The position numbers were made by a program, and so were the translations under genes. Below are positions 1 through 7,782 of a stretch of 54,372 nucleotides of DNA, one piece after another (within the stretch, counting starts at the first letter, position 1; the number at the start of each line of letters is the position of its first letter). The stretch comes from Streptomyces sparsogenes (GTDB taxonomy: Bacteria; Actinomycetota; Actinomycetes; Streptomycetales; Streptomycetaceae), in the NCBI RefSeq assembly GCF_001704635.1, contig NZ_MAXF01000078.1:1-54372 (forward strand), read 5' to 3'. A model generated the notes under the pieces. That model did not search any database and was not told where the DNA came from. It saw only the letters and a program-made list of their open reading frames with translations.

Positions 1-1
1 C

Positions 2-985
2 CGGGCCAGACCGCAGTTCGTGGTCTTCTCCTGGGACGGGGCGGGGGAGGTCGGCAACGGCCTCTTCCCGCGCTTCCGCAAGCTCGCGAAGGACCACGGC
101 GCGGCCATGACCTTCTTCCTGTCCGGGCTGTACTGCCTGCCGGAGGGGAAGAAGAGCCTCTACCGGCCGCCGAACAACCCGGTGGGCGCCTCCGACATCG
201 GCTATCTCACCGACGACCACGTCCGGATGACCTTGCAGAACGTGCGCGAGGCATGGCTGGAGGGCCATGAGATAGGCACCCACTTCAACGGCCACTTCTG
301 CTCCGGGACCGGCACGGTCGCCAACTGGACGCCCGCCCAGTGGCGGTCCGAGATCGACCAGGCTGTGTCATTCGTCACAAAATGGCGCACCAACACCGGC
401 TTCACGGACCTGGAACCGCTGCCCTTCGACTACCGCAAGGAACTCGTCGGCGGCCGCACGCCATGCCTGCTCGGCCAGGACAACCTGCTGCCCACCGCCC
501 GGGAGCTGGGCTGGCGCTACGACGCCAGCTCGCCCGGCGGGCGCCAGGTGTGGCCGTCGAAGAAGCAGGGCCTGTGGGACTTCCCGCTGCAGCAGATCCC
601 GTTTCCCGGGCACTCCTTCGAAGTGCTGTCCATGGACTACAACATGCTGGCCAACCAGTCGCGGAATTCGACGAACGCCCCGCCGGCCAACTACCCGGCC
701 TGGCGCCGGCAGGCGGCCCAGGCGTACATATCCGGTTTCCAGCGGGCCTACGAGTCCAATCGCGCGCCCTTCTTCATCGGTAATCACTTCGAGAAGTGGA
801 ACGGCGGCATTTACATGGACGCCGTCGAGGAGGCGCTGAAGCACATCGCGGACGAAAAGCGGAAGGACGTGCGGCTGGTGTCCTTCCGACAGCTCACGGA
901 CTGGATGGACGCCCAGGACCCCCAGGTCCTCGCCCATCTGCGCACCCTGGGCGTGGGGGAGGCGTGGCGCCCCGCGGCCGCCTGA
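2..985 (+). CDS. Polysaccharide deacetylase-like protein (5' truncated by window edge)
   Basis: The reading frame is open to the first base, so the N-terminus lies outside the window; 327 residues are visible. The fold signature is that of the NodB/polysaccharide deacetylase family, which removes acetyl groups from N-acetylated sugars using a metal bound by an Asp and two His. An early Ser-Trp-Asp-Gly segment fits motif 1, and Gly-His-Glu-Ile-Gly-Thr-His-Phe-Asn-Gly-His fits the metal-binding H-x3-H of motif 2. Late conserved motifs are less clear, so catalytic activity is unproven. Actinobacterial relatives are usually exported, but the signal region cannot be seen here. It is followed after 76 bp by the cytochrome c maturation operon, to which it is probably unrelated. 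An in-frame GTG at position 20 could be mistaken for the start, but the homologous sequence appears to continue upstream. Confidence 0.75.
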   Translation, partial: RARPQFVVFSWDGAGEVGNGLFPRFRKLAKDHGAAMTFFLSGLYCLPEGKKSLYRPPNNPVGASDIGYLTDDHVRMTLQNVREAWLEGHEIGTHFNGHFCSGTGTVANWTPAQWRSEIDQAVSFVTKWRTNTGFTDLEPLPFDYRKELVGGRTPCLLGQDNLLPTARELGWRYDASSPGGRQVWPSKKQGLWDFPLQQIPFPGHSFEVLSMDYNMLANQSRNSTNAPPANYPAWRRQAAQAYISGFQRAYESNRAPFFIGNHFEKWNGGIYMDAVEEALKHIADEKRKDVRLVSFRQLTDWMDAQDPQVLAHLRTLGVGEAWRPAAA

Positions 986-1045
986 GCGCCCCCTGAGCGG
1001 GGGCCCGCGGGGGCGAGGGGGGTGCCGAAGATCCGCGAAAGGCGC

Positions 1046-1063
1046 ATGCGAAACTTTTCACAT
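1046..1063. promoter_or_regulatory. Rex-like operator over the start of the cytochrome c maturation operon
   Basis: The 18-mer atgcgaaacttttcacat matches the Streptomyces Rex operator consensus TTGTGAACGCGTTCACAA at 11 of 18 positions, including the half-sites TG-GAA and TTCACA. It ends on the ATG of the first gene at 1062, where bound repressor would block transcription. Rex is the NADH/NAD+ sensor of actinobacteria, and a resA-type gene is a reported or predicted Rex target in S. coelicolor. Binding here is inferred. Confidence 0.6.
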
Positions 1064-1679
1064 GAGTGCCTGCCGCGCCCCTCGGCGCCTCGCGACCCGC
1101 CGTCGCGCAACCGTGCTGGCCACCGGAGCCGCGGTTGCCGCGCTGACCCTGTCCGCCTGTGGCGCGGGCGGCACGTCGGGCGGCTCCAGCGACACCAAGT
1201 TCGTCCAGGGCAAGGGCGGGGTGGACACGGTCGCCAAGGGTGACCGCAAACACGCCCCCGAGATCACGGGCAAGACCCTCGAAGGCAAGCAGCTCGATCT
1301 CGCCGACTACAAGGGCAAGATCGTCGTGCTCAACGTCTGGGGCTCGTGGTGCACCCCCTGCCGGGCCGAGGCGCCCAACCTCGTCAAGGTCGCCAAGGAC
1401 ACCGAGGCCGACGGGGTGCGGTTCGTGGGGATCAACACCCGTGACTCGGACCGGGCCAACGCGATCCAGTTCGAGAAGGAATTCAAGGTCCAGTACCCGA
1501 GCCTGTACGACCCGATCGGCAAGCTCATGCTGCGCTTCCCGAAGGGCAGCCTCAACCCGCAGGCCATCCCCACGACCATCGTCCTGGACCGGCAGGGCCG
1601 GATCGCGGCGCGCGCGCTCACCCCGCTGAGCGAGGAGGCCCTGCGCAAGATGGTCGAGCCGTTGATCGCGGAGAAGTGA
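1062..1679 (+). CDS. resA: TlpA/ResA-like thioredoxin-fold lipoprotein, cytochrome c maturation
   Basis: This 205-aa protein is a membrane-anchored thiol-disulfide oxidoreductase that keeps apocytochrome c haem-binding cysteines reduced outside the membrane. An Arg-rich N-terminus and hydrophobic stretch lead to a lipobox ending at Cys33 (Leu-Ser-Ala-Cys), so it should be a lipoprotein. The thioredoxin-fold active site is W96-C97-T98-P99-C100, and the Ala-Ile-Pro-Thr-Thr segment near residue 168 carries the cis-proline loop. It is the first gene of a four-gene operon; its stop overlaps the GTG of ccdA. The ATG at 1062 was chosen because it gives a full signal sequence; no strong ribosome binding site is visible, which fits a short or absent leader. 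A Rex-like operator overlaps the start. The family could also be called TlpA; ResA is preferred because of the neighbours. Confidence 0.85.
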   Translation: MSACRAPRRLATRRRATVLATGAAVAALTLSACGAGGTSGGSSDTKFVQGKGGVDTVAKGDRKHAPEITGKTLEGKQLDLADYKGKIVVLNVWGSWCTPCRAEAPNLVKVAKDTEADGVRFVGINTRDSDRANAIQFEKEFKVQYPSLYDPIGKLMLRFPKGSLNPQAIPTTIVLDRQGRIAARALTPLSEEALRKMVEPLIAEK

Positions 1680-2452
1680 CGCCCGTGAGCACCCTCGCCG
1701 CCGCCGTCCCCGGCGCCAACGAGACCGTCCTGACCGGGGCGCTGCTGCTGGCGCTGCCGGTCGCCGTCTTCGGCGGGCTGGTCTCCTTCTTCTCGCCCTG
1801 CGTCCTGCCGCTCGTGCCCGGCTATATGTCGTATGTCACAGGCGTCACCGGTACGGATCTGGGCGCCGCCAAGCGCGGCCGGATGGTGGCCGGCGCCTCG
1901 CTCTTCGTGCTCGGCTTCACCGCCGTCTTCGTCTCCACCGGCGCCTTCTTCGGCAATTTCGGCTGGACGCTGCAGGAGCACAGGGAAACCCTCTCCAAGG
2001 TGCTCGGGGTCGTCACGATCGTCATGGGCCTCGCCTTCATGGGGCTGCTGAAGGGCTTCGGGCAGCGGGAGTTCCGCTTCCATATGAAGCCCGGGATGGG
2101 ACTGGTGGGCGCGCCGCTGCTGGGCGCCCTGTTCGGCGTGGGGTGGACCCCGTGCCTGGGCCCGACGCTGACCGCCGTCAACATCCTGGCGATGCAACAG
2201 GCGAGCGCGGGGCGCGGGGCCCTGCTGATGGTCGCCTACTGCCTCGGGCTCGGGCTGCCGTTCATCGCCGTGGCCCTCGCCTATCGGCGCATGCTCGGCG
2301 CGTTCGGCTGGGTCAAGCGGCACTACGTCTGGGTGATGCGGATCGGCGGCGGCATGCTCGTCGCCCTCGGGGTGCTGCTCCTCACAGGTGTCTGGGACAG
2401 CATCATGGGCGACATGCAGGCATGGGCCTTGCGCTTCAACGTTGGGATCTGA
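1676..2452 (+). CDS. ccdA: Cytochrome c biogenesis protein CcdA
   Basis: A 258-aa polytopic membrane protein of the CcdA/DsbD-beta family. It carries electrons from cytoplasmic thioredoxin across the membrane to extracytoplasmic thiol proteins such as the ResA-like product encoded just upstream. About six hydrophobic segments are visible, and the two redox cysteines sit in the expected contexts: Ser-Pro-Cys-Val-Leu-Pro (Cys42) and Trp-Thr-Pro-Cys-Leu-Gly-Pro (Cys160). The GTG start at 1676 overlaps the resA stop; a second in-frame GTG at 1685 is possible. The gene ends 3 bp before resB. Membership of the resA-ccdA-resB-ccsB operon makes the cytochrome c maturation role secure. Confidence 0.9.
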   Translation: MTPVSTLAAAVPGANETVLTGALLLALPVAVFGGLVSFFSPCVLPLVPGYMSYVTGVTGTDLGAAKRGRMVAGASLFVLGFTAVFVSTGAFFGNFGWTLQEHRETLSKVLGVVTIVMGLAFMGLLKGFGQREFRFHMKPGMGLVGAPLLGALFGVGWTPCLGPTLTAVNILAMQQASAGRGALLMVAYCLGLGLPFIAVALAYRRMLGAFGWVKRHYVWVMRIGGGMLVALGVLLLTGVWDSIMGDMQAWALRFNVGI

Positions 2453-2455
2453 TCG

Positions 2456-4243
2456 ATGGCCACCACCGATACCGACACCGCCACGGGGAGCGGCACCGAG
2501 AACGGAGCCGCCGGACCCGCCGACGCGCGCGAGCTCGGCGCGGCGGGGGCCCAGCTGTCCACCGCCCCCGCCGAGGACATCAGCGTCCCCTCCATGGGGC
2601 CGATCGGATGGGCCCGGTGGTTCTGGCGGCAGCTGACCTCGATGCGGGTCGCGCTGCTGCTGCTCTTCCTGCTGTCGCTCGGCGCGATCCCCGGCTCGCT
2701 GATCCCGCAGACCGGCATCGACCCGGTCAAGGCGGACAACTTCAAGCAGCGGCACGAGACGCTCACACCGGTCTACGAGAAGCTGGGGCTCTTCCACGTC
2801 TACAGCTCGGTGTGGTTCTCGGCGATCTACATCCTCCTGTTCGTCTCGCTGATCGGCTGCATCGTGCCGCGCACCTGGCAGTTCGTCGGCCAGCTCCGCG
2901 GCCGCCCGCCGGGCGCCCCGCGCCGGCTGACCCGGCTGCCCGCGTATACCACCTGGCGGACCGAGGCCGAGCCGGAGCAGGTGCGTGAGGCCGCCCGGCG
3001 GATCCTCAGGCGGCGCCGCTTCCGGACCCATACGGTCGGTGACGCGGTGGCCTCCGAGAAGGGCTATCTGCGCGAGGCCGGCAACCTCCTCTTCCACATC
3101 GCGCTGATCGTGATGCTGGTGGCCTTCGCCGTCGGGCAGTTGTACAAGGCCGAGGGCGGCAAGCTGATCGTCGAGGGCGACGGCTTCGCCAACAACCTGA
3201 CGCAGTACGACGACTTCAAGTCGGGCACGCTCTTCGACAAGAACGACCTCGCTCCCTTCGGTTTCACGCTGGACCGCTTCACGGCGACCTACGAGCGCAC
3301 CGGCCCGCAGAAGCGCACCCCCCGCACCTTCCGCGCCGATGTCACCTACTGGGAGGGCGCGGACGGCAAGGAGCACAAGACCTCGATCAAGGTCAATGAG
3401 CCCCTGGAGGTCGCCGGCTCCAAGGTCTATCTGCTGGGCCACGGCTATGCCCCGGTCGTCACGGTCCGCGACGGGCAGGGCCGGGTCGCCTACCGCGGCG
3501 CCGTGGCCTCGCTGCCGATCGACGGGGTCAACCTCACCGAGAACGTGGTCGTCAAGGTCCCGGACTACCGTGACAAGAACGGCAAGAAGGACCAGCTCGG
3601 CTTCCAGGGCCAGTTCGTGCCGACCCTCGACCTGAGCACGGGCACGATGTTCTCCCAGTTCCCGGCGCTGGACAATCCGGCGCTCATCCTGACCGCCTAC
3701 CGCGGCGACCTGGGGGTGGACGGCGGGATCCCGCAGAACGTCTACCAACTCGACACCTCCCGGATGAAGCAGTTCAAGAAGTCCGACGGGTCGCCCTTCG
3801 CGAAGGTGCTCCGGGTGGGCGACTCCATGAAGCTGCCGGGCGGCGCGGGGACCCTGAAGCTGGAGGGCATCAAGACCTGGGCCACCTTCCAGATCTCCCA
3901 CCGCCCGGGCAACGACTACGCCCTCGTGGGCGCCGTCGCCGCCCTGATCGGCCTCGCCGCCTCCCTGTTCATCCAGCGCCGCCGGGTGTGGGTCCGCGCG
4001 GTGACCGGAGACGACGGCGTCACCGTGGTCGAGATGGCGGGGCTCGGCCGCAGCGAGTCCGCGAAGCTCCCCGAGGAACTCGCCGACCTCGCCGTGGCCC
4101 TCCAGTCCGAGGCCCCGCCCGCGCCGGACCCGGACCCGGAACCGGACCCGGACCCCGAAGCCGGCACCGCCGAAGCCGGGACCGACACCGCCGGGACCGA
4201 CACCGCACAACCCGCTGATCCTTCCGAAGGAGCGCGCGCGTGA
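2456..4243 (+). CDS. resB: Cytochrome c biogenesis protein ResB (Ccs1)
   Basis: A 595-aa ResB/Ccs1-family membrane protein, one half of the System II cytochrome c synthetase that attaches haem to apocytochromes on the outer membrane face. After a soluble N-terminus of about 55 residues come two hydrophobic segments (roughly 62-82 and 118-140), a cytoplasmic loop, a third segment near 210-225, a large extracytoplasmic domain, and a last segment near 485-503. The C-terminal tail is odd: an acidic run of Asp-Pro/Glu-Pro repeats followed by Ala-Gly-Thr-Asp repeats, roughly residues 545-590, which is low-complexity and probably disordered. The stop overlaps the GTG of ccsB, implying translational coupling with its functional partner. 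Confidence 0.9.
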   Translation: MATTDTDTATGSGTENGAAGPADARELGAAGAQLSTAPAEDISVPSMGPIGWARWFWRQLTSMRVALLLLFLLSLGAIPGSLIPQTGIDPVKADNFKQRHETLTPVYEKLGLFHVYSSVWFSAIYILLFVSLIGCIVPRTWQFVGQLRGRPPGAPRRLTRLPAYTTWRTEAEPEQVREAARRILRRRRFRTHTVGDAVASEKGYLREAGNLLFHIALIVMLVAFAVGQLYKAEGGKLIVEGDGFANNLTQYDDFKSGTLFDKNDLAPFGFTLDRFTATYERTGPQKRTPRTFRADVTYWEGADGKEHKTSIKVNEPLEVAGSKVYLLGHGYAPVVTVRDGQGRVAYRGAVASLPIDGVNLTENVVVKVPDYRDKNGKKDQLGFQGQFVPTLDLSTGTMFSQFPALDNPALILTAYRGDLGVDGGIPQNVYQLDTSRMKQFKKSDGSPFAKVLRVGDSMKLPGGAGTLKLEGIKTWATFQISHRPGNDYALVGAVAALIGLAASLFIQRRRVWVRAVTGDDGVTVVEMAGLGRSESAKLPEELADLAVALQSEAPPAPDPDPEPDPDPEAGTAEAGTDTAGTDTAQPADPSEGARA

Positions 4244-5322
4244 ACCTCGCTGCCGAAACCAACGAGAATCTGGCCCATATCAGCAATGTGCTGATCTATT
4301 CGGCCATGGCGGTCTACACCCTCGCCTTCCTCGCCCATATCGCCGAGTGGGTGTTCGGCAGCCGCAGCGCCGTCGGCCGCACCGCCGCCGCCATCACCGC
4401 CGCCCCCGCCGCCTCCGCCCCCGCCGAGGTCACCGTGCGGGCCGCCCAGGGCGGCGGCACCGCCGTCCTCGAGCGCCCCAAGATCGTCACCCGCTCCGCC
4501 GCGGGCACCCGGGACGTGCCCGACGGGCCCGGCGCCGGGGGCGGCACCGAGCAGGGCGATCTGTACGGCCGCATCGCCGTCGGCCTCACCGTGCTCGCCT
4601 TCCTGATGCACGCGGGCGCCGTCCTCACCCGCGCCCTGTCCGTACAGCGCGCCCCCTGGGGCAACATGTACGAGTTCTCCACGACCTTCGCCATGGTCGC
4701 GGTCGGCGCGTACCTCACCCTGCTCGCGCTGAAGAAGAACGTGCGCTGGCTCGGGCTCCCCCTGGTCACCACGGTCCTCCTCGACCTCGGTCTCGCTGTC
4801 TCTGTCTTGTACACCGCCAGCGCCCAGTTGGTTCCCGCCCTCCACTCGTACTGGCTGTGGATCCACGTCAGCTGCGCGATCATCTCCGGCGCCTGCCTCT
4901 ACCTCGGCGCCGTCGCCACGCTGCTCTACCTCTTCCGCGACCGGCACGAGGAGAAGCTCGCCAAGGGCGGGGAGCCCGGCCGCTTCGCGTCCGTCCTGGA
5001 GCGGCTGCCCGCGGCCGGCAGCCTGGACAAGTTCGCGTACCGCATCAACGCCACGGTCTTCCCGCTGTGGACCTTCACGATCATCGCGGGCGCGATCTGG
5101 GCCGAGGCCGCCTGGGGCCGCTACTGGGGCTGGGACCCCAAGGAGGTCTGGTCCTTCATCACCTGGGTCGCCTACGCCGCCTACCTGCACGCCCGCGCCA
5201 CCGCCGGCTGGAAGGGCCGTAAGGCCGCCTACCTCGCGCTGCTCGCCTTCGCCTGCTACCTGTTCAACTACTACGGCGTCAACATGCTCATCAGCGGCAA
5301 GCACTCCTACGCCGGCGTCTGA
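4240..5322 (+). CDS. ccsB: Cytochrome c biogenesis protein CcsB/CcsA (ResC)
   Basis: A 360-aa CcsA/ResC-family haem-handling membrane protein; with ResB it forms the System II holocytochrome c synthase. The diagnostic tryptophan-rich haem-binding (WWD) segment is present as WGRYWGWDPKEVW at residues 292-304, and histidines flank it in the hydrophobic segments. An N-terminal segment at about 18-36 is followed by an Ala/Pro-rich loop (about 45-105) before the main membrane domain; this loop is longer than in Bacillus ResC. The GTG at 4240 overlaps the resB stop by four bases. A strong hairpin terminator 32 bp after the stop ends the operon. Confidence 0.92.
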   Translation: MNLAAETNENLAHISNVLIYSAMAVYTLAFLAHIAEWVFGSRSAVGRTAAAITAAPAASAPAEVTVRAAQGGGTAVLERPKIVTRSAAGTRDVPDGPGAGGGTEQGDLYGRIAVGLTVLAFLMHAGAVLTRALSVQRAPWGNMYEFSTTFAMVAVGAYLTLLALKKNVRWLGLPLVTTVLLDLGLAVSVLYTASAQLVPALHSYWLWIHVSCAIISGACLYLGAVATLLYLFRDRHEEKLAKGGEPGRFASVLERLPAAGSLDKFAYRINATVFPLWTFTIIAGAIWAEAAWGRYWGWDPKEVWSFITWVAYAAYLHARATAGWKGRKAAYLALLAFACYLFNYYGVNMLISGKHSYAGV

Positions 5323-5354
5323 TCCGCCCACGTCTGACACGCCGCCGACCGCAC

Positions 5355-5394
5355 AGGGCCGGTTCCCGTGACCTCGATCACGGGAACCGGCCCT
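5355..5394 (+). terminator. Intrinsic terminator after ccsB
   Basis: A perfect inverted repeat with 17-bp arms (agggccggttcccgtga and its complement) surrounds a 6-base loop. It lies between the ccsB stop and the sigma factor start. No U-tract follows, which is normal for Streptomyces. Confidence 0.85.
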
Positions 5395-5417
5395 CGTCGT
5401 GCGGACAGTCCCCGGAC

Positions 5418-6065
5418 GTGGAGACGAAACCTCGAACCCGTATCAGAGACGGGGACCCCGACGCCTTCGGGGAGCTGTTCGACGCCTGCGCGCGCTCCGT
5501 CCACAACCACGCCTACCGGCTGACGGGGGACTGGTCGACGGCGGAGGACATGGTGTCCCTGACCTTCCTCGAAGCCTGGCGGCTGCGCGGCCGGATCGAC
5601 GCCGAGGGCGGCAGCCTGCGGCCCTGGCTGCTGGGCATCGCCACCAACACCGTCCGCAACGCCCGGCGCGCCGCCCGCCGCCACGCCGTCGCCCTGAGCC
5701 GGCTGCCGCGCCAGGAGCCCGTACGGGACTTCGCCGACGACGTCGCCTCCCGTATCGACGACACGGACCTGCTCGCCTCCGTGACGACCGCCCTGGAGGC
5801 TCTGCGCCGCCCCGAGCGCGAGGTCCTCGCCCTGTGCGTGTGGTCCGGGCTCGACTACGCGGCCGCCGCCGAGGCCCTCGGCGTCCCCGTGGGCACGGTG
5901 CGCTCGCGGCTGTCCCGGGCCCGCAAGAAGCTCGCCGCGGCGACGGAGAAGACCACGAAGACCGAGAAGGCCGCGGACCGGAACCGGGAACCCGCCCGCC
6001 GCCGCGCACAGGTGAGAGATGGCCGCACACCCGCGGCCAGGCCCATCGAGGAGGGAAACCGATGA
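5418..6065 (+). CDS. RNA polymerase sigma-70 family (ECF-like) sigma factor
   Basis: A 215-aa extracytoplasmic-function-type sigma factor. Region 2 covers roughly residues 20-85, including Tyr-Arg-Leu-Thr-Gly-Asp-Trp-Ser-Thr-Ala-Glu-Asp, typical of the core-binding and -10-reading helices. Region 4 covers about 115-172, with the helix-turn-helix Ala-Leu-Gly-Val-Pro-Val-Gly-Thr-Val-Arg-Ser-Arg-Leu. The C-terminal 40 residues are Lys/Arg/Glu rich. The GTG start at 5418 has only a poor ribosome binding site, and it begins 23 bp after the ccsB terminator, so its promoter must overlap the terminator region or be weak. The stop overlaps the ATG of the next gene (ATGA), which encodes a membrane-anchored partner. 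Target promoters are unknown. Confidence 0.85.
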   Translation: METKPRTRIRDGDPDAFGELFDACARSVHNHAYRLTGDWSTAEDMVSLTFLEAWRLRGRIDAEGGSLRPWLLGIATNTVRNARRAARRHAVALSRLPRQEPVRDFADDVASRIDDTDLLASVTTALEALRRPEREVLALCVWSGLDYAAAAEALGVPVGTVRSRLSRARKKLAAATEKTTKTEKAADRNREPARRRAQVRDGRTPAARPIEEGNR

Positions 6066-7084
6066 ACGACATCCCGCCGCTCCCCGAGCGCGACCTTCCG
6101 CCGGGCCGTCACCGACTCCTCAAGGAGCACCTGATGCGCGAGATCCGGCAGACCGAGGCCCAGGCGGTCCGAGAACCCCGCAGGAGGTGGCTGCGCCCGG
6201 CCGTCGCGGGCCCCGCCCTCGCCGGCGCCCTGGCGCTCGCCGTGGTCGCGGGGATCGCGGTGGCGGGCTCCGGCGACGGCGGTACCCGGACGGAGGTCGC
6301 CAGGGACGGCACGGCCACCTACGCCTTCGCGCCCCGGGCGGGCGCGGACACCACGGGCGGCGCGGCCCGGGTGCTCGCCCGCGTCGCGACGGTCGCGGAG
6401 AAGAAGAAGGCCCACGCCGGCATCCGTGACGACCAGTTCGTGTACACCAAGAGCCTGGTCTCGTACGCGACCGTCACCGACGGCAAGCCGACCGTGCTCG
6501 CCCCGCTCCACGACCTCGAGGACTGGACGTCCGTGGACGGCACGCGAAAGGGACGGATGCTCGAGCCGCGCGGGAACCCGCCCCTCGACCTGCCCAACGA
6601 CCCCGATCCCGCGCCCGGGAAGCCCGGTTACGACCAGAGCGTCAACTACCGCCATCTGCAGACCCTGCCGACCGACCCGGAAGCGATGCGGAGGTGGCTG
6701 TACGGCCACACGGGCCACGAGGGGGAGAGCGGGCGGGACCGGGACCAGGACGCCTTCGTCCTCGCCGGTGAACTCCTCCACGGCATGATGCCGCCCAAGG
6801 TGAGCGCCGCCCTCTACCGTGCCGTCGCCAAGATCCCCGGTGTGGTGGTGGTGCCCGACGCGGTGGACGCCGCCGGGCGGCACGGCGTCGCGGTGGCGCG
6901 GGTCGACTCGTACAGCACCGGCGAACGCAATGAGTGGATCTTCGACGAGAAGACCGGTGAATACCTGGGGACGCGCACCGTCGCCCTCGAGTCGTCGCAC
7001 GGGGTGAAGGCCGGCCAGGTGACCGGAACCTCCGCGGTCGTCGAGCGCGCCGTCGTGGACAAGGTGGGACAGCGCCCCTCATGA
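6062..7084 (+). CDS. CU044_5270-type membrane-anchored protein, likely partner of the sigma factor
   Basis: A 340-aa protein with an N-terminal cytoplasmic part of about 44 residues (Pro/Arg rich, containing an Arg-His-Arg-Leu-Leu-Lys-Glu-His-Leu helix), one transmembrane segment at about 46-67, and a large extracytoplasmic domain. This layout matches the actinobacterial CU044_5270 family, commonly found directly after ECF sigma genes. No zinc-binding anti-sigma (ZAS) motif is visible. The start ATG overlaps the sigma stop, and aggaggg lies just upstream, so the two are co-translated. A membrane sensor or anti-sigma-like role is inferred from position and topology only. Translation of this frame can be extended far upstream, but that region is the sigma gene in another frame. 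Confidence 0.75.
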   Translation: MNDIPPLPERDLPPGRHRLLKEHLMREIRQTEAQAVREPRRRWLRPAVAGPALAGALALAVVAGIAVAGSGDGGTRTEVARDGTATYAFAPRAGADTTGGAARVLARVATVAEKKKAHAGIRDDQFVYTKSLVSYATVTDGKPTVLAPLHDLEDWTSVDGTRKGRMLEPRGNPPLDLPNDPDPAPGKPGYDQSVNYRHLQTLPTDPEAMRRWLYGHTGHEGESGRDRDQDAFVLAGELLHGMMPPKVSAALYRAVAKIPGVVVVPDAVDAAGRHGVAVARVDSYSTGERNEWIFDEKTGEYLGTRTVALESSHGVKAGQVTGTSAVVERAVVDKVGQRPS

Positions 7085-7120
7085 CGGTGACACACACGGC
7101 GGCGGGCACGGCGGGAAGAC

Positions 7121-7238
7121 GCTGACTCGCTGGACGCCGACACAGCGAGGCACCCACGGCGAAGCGCTGACACGGCGAAGCGCTGACTCGCGAGGCACCG
7201 ACACGGCGAGGCGCTGACTCGCACGACGCCGACACGTG
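7121..7238. repeat. Degenerate ~16-bp tandem repeat in intergenic DNA
   Basis: The spacer after the CU044_5270-type gene is built of about seven imperfect copies of a 15-16 bp unit resembling ctgacacggcgaagcg, including variants ctgactcgcgaggcac and cgacacggcgaggcg. No coding sequence fits it. It ends just before a terminator hairpin. Confidence 0.6.
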
Positions 7239-7240
7239 AA

Positions 7241-7272
7241 GAGGCGTACGGGCCGACCGGCCCCTACGCCTC
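7241..7272. terminator. Bidirectional terminator between convergent genes
   Basis: gaggcgta at 7241-7248 pairs with tacgcctc at 7265-7272. One C-C mismatch is followed by an inner GGGCC/GGCCC stem with a 4-base loop (gacc). It sits between the plus-strand CU044_5270-type gene and the minus-strand PLDc_N gene. Confidence 0.75.
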
Positions 7273-7301
7273 TGTGTGTCGCCGCGCGTCGCCCTTAAGG
7301 C

Positions 7302-7697
7302 TTACTCGTTCGTGTCTCCCGAGCCCTCGTTGTTCTTGCGGCGCAGCTCCTCCTCGCGGCGGCGCAGATCCGCCTCCCAGTCCTTGAGCAGCTCCTCGTC
7401 CTTCTTGTTCTCCTCCCGGAGGGACTTGAGGAACTCCGGGTTGTCGTCCGGCGCGACCCACTCCTGCCGGCGCCCGGCCGGGGACCCGCCCCCGCCGGCG
7501 CCCGCGAGCGCGGGCCGGTTCTTGCCGGCGACCAGCCAGGCGACCGGGCCGATCAGCACCTCGCCGAAGAGCAGCACGATGATGACCCACGCCACCTTGG
7601 GGAGGTGGCGCACTTCCTCTTCGGGGGTGTTCAGGCAGTCGATGAAGGCATAGATCCACAGTGCCAGGATGAGCAGGAAGGGCAGGTACCTGAGCAT
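7302..7697 (-). CDS. PLDc_N-domain small membrane protein
   Basis: A 131-aa protein. The start used is the ATG at 7697, preceded by gggggacc; it puts the hydrophobic helix at the N-terminus. An upstream ATG at 7784 would add 29 residues without obvious homology and would overlap the divergent ubiD start. Two hydrophobic segments (about 4-20 and 34-53) with the short Asn-Thr-Pro-Glu-Glu-Glu loop and the following Trp-Val-Ile-Ile motif match the PLDc_N (phospholipase D nuclease N-terminal) domain, a two-helix membrane module that here lacks any catalytic phospholipase domain. The tail, about 70-131, is charged and probably coiled coil (Arg/Glu/Lys rich). Function is unknown. Confidence 0.8.
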   Translation of the reverse strand: MLRYLPFLLILALWIYAFIDCLNTPEEEVRHLPKVAWVIIVLLFGEVLIGPVAWLVAGKNRPALAGAGGGGSPAGRRQEWVAPDDNPEFLKSLREENKKDEELLKDWEADLRRREEELRRKNNEGSGDTNE

Positions 7698-7782
7698 GAT
7701 GGCCGGTCCCCCGGGGAACGATGGTGGGCCGTGTGCGGCCCCGTGACGGGTCCAGGGTAGTGCGTGTCGGATACTGGAACGC

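Noticed and set aside
1307..4210. 967-codon open frame on the minus strand, antisense to resA-ccdA-resB
   Set aside because: It is low-complexity (Arg, Gly, Glu, His rich), has no domain, and arises from the strong third-position GC bias of the plus-strand genes. The plus strand there encodes well-known families.
7121..7238. CRISPR array
   Set aside because: The units are about 16 bp, imperfect and contiguous without spacers, and no cas genes are present. The other repeat patches fail for the same reasons.
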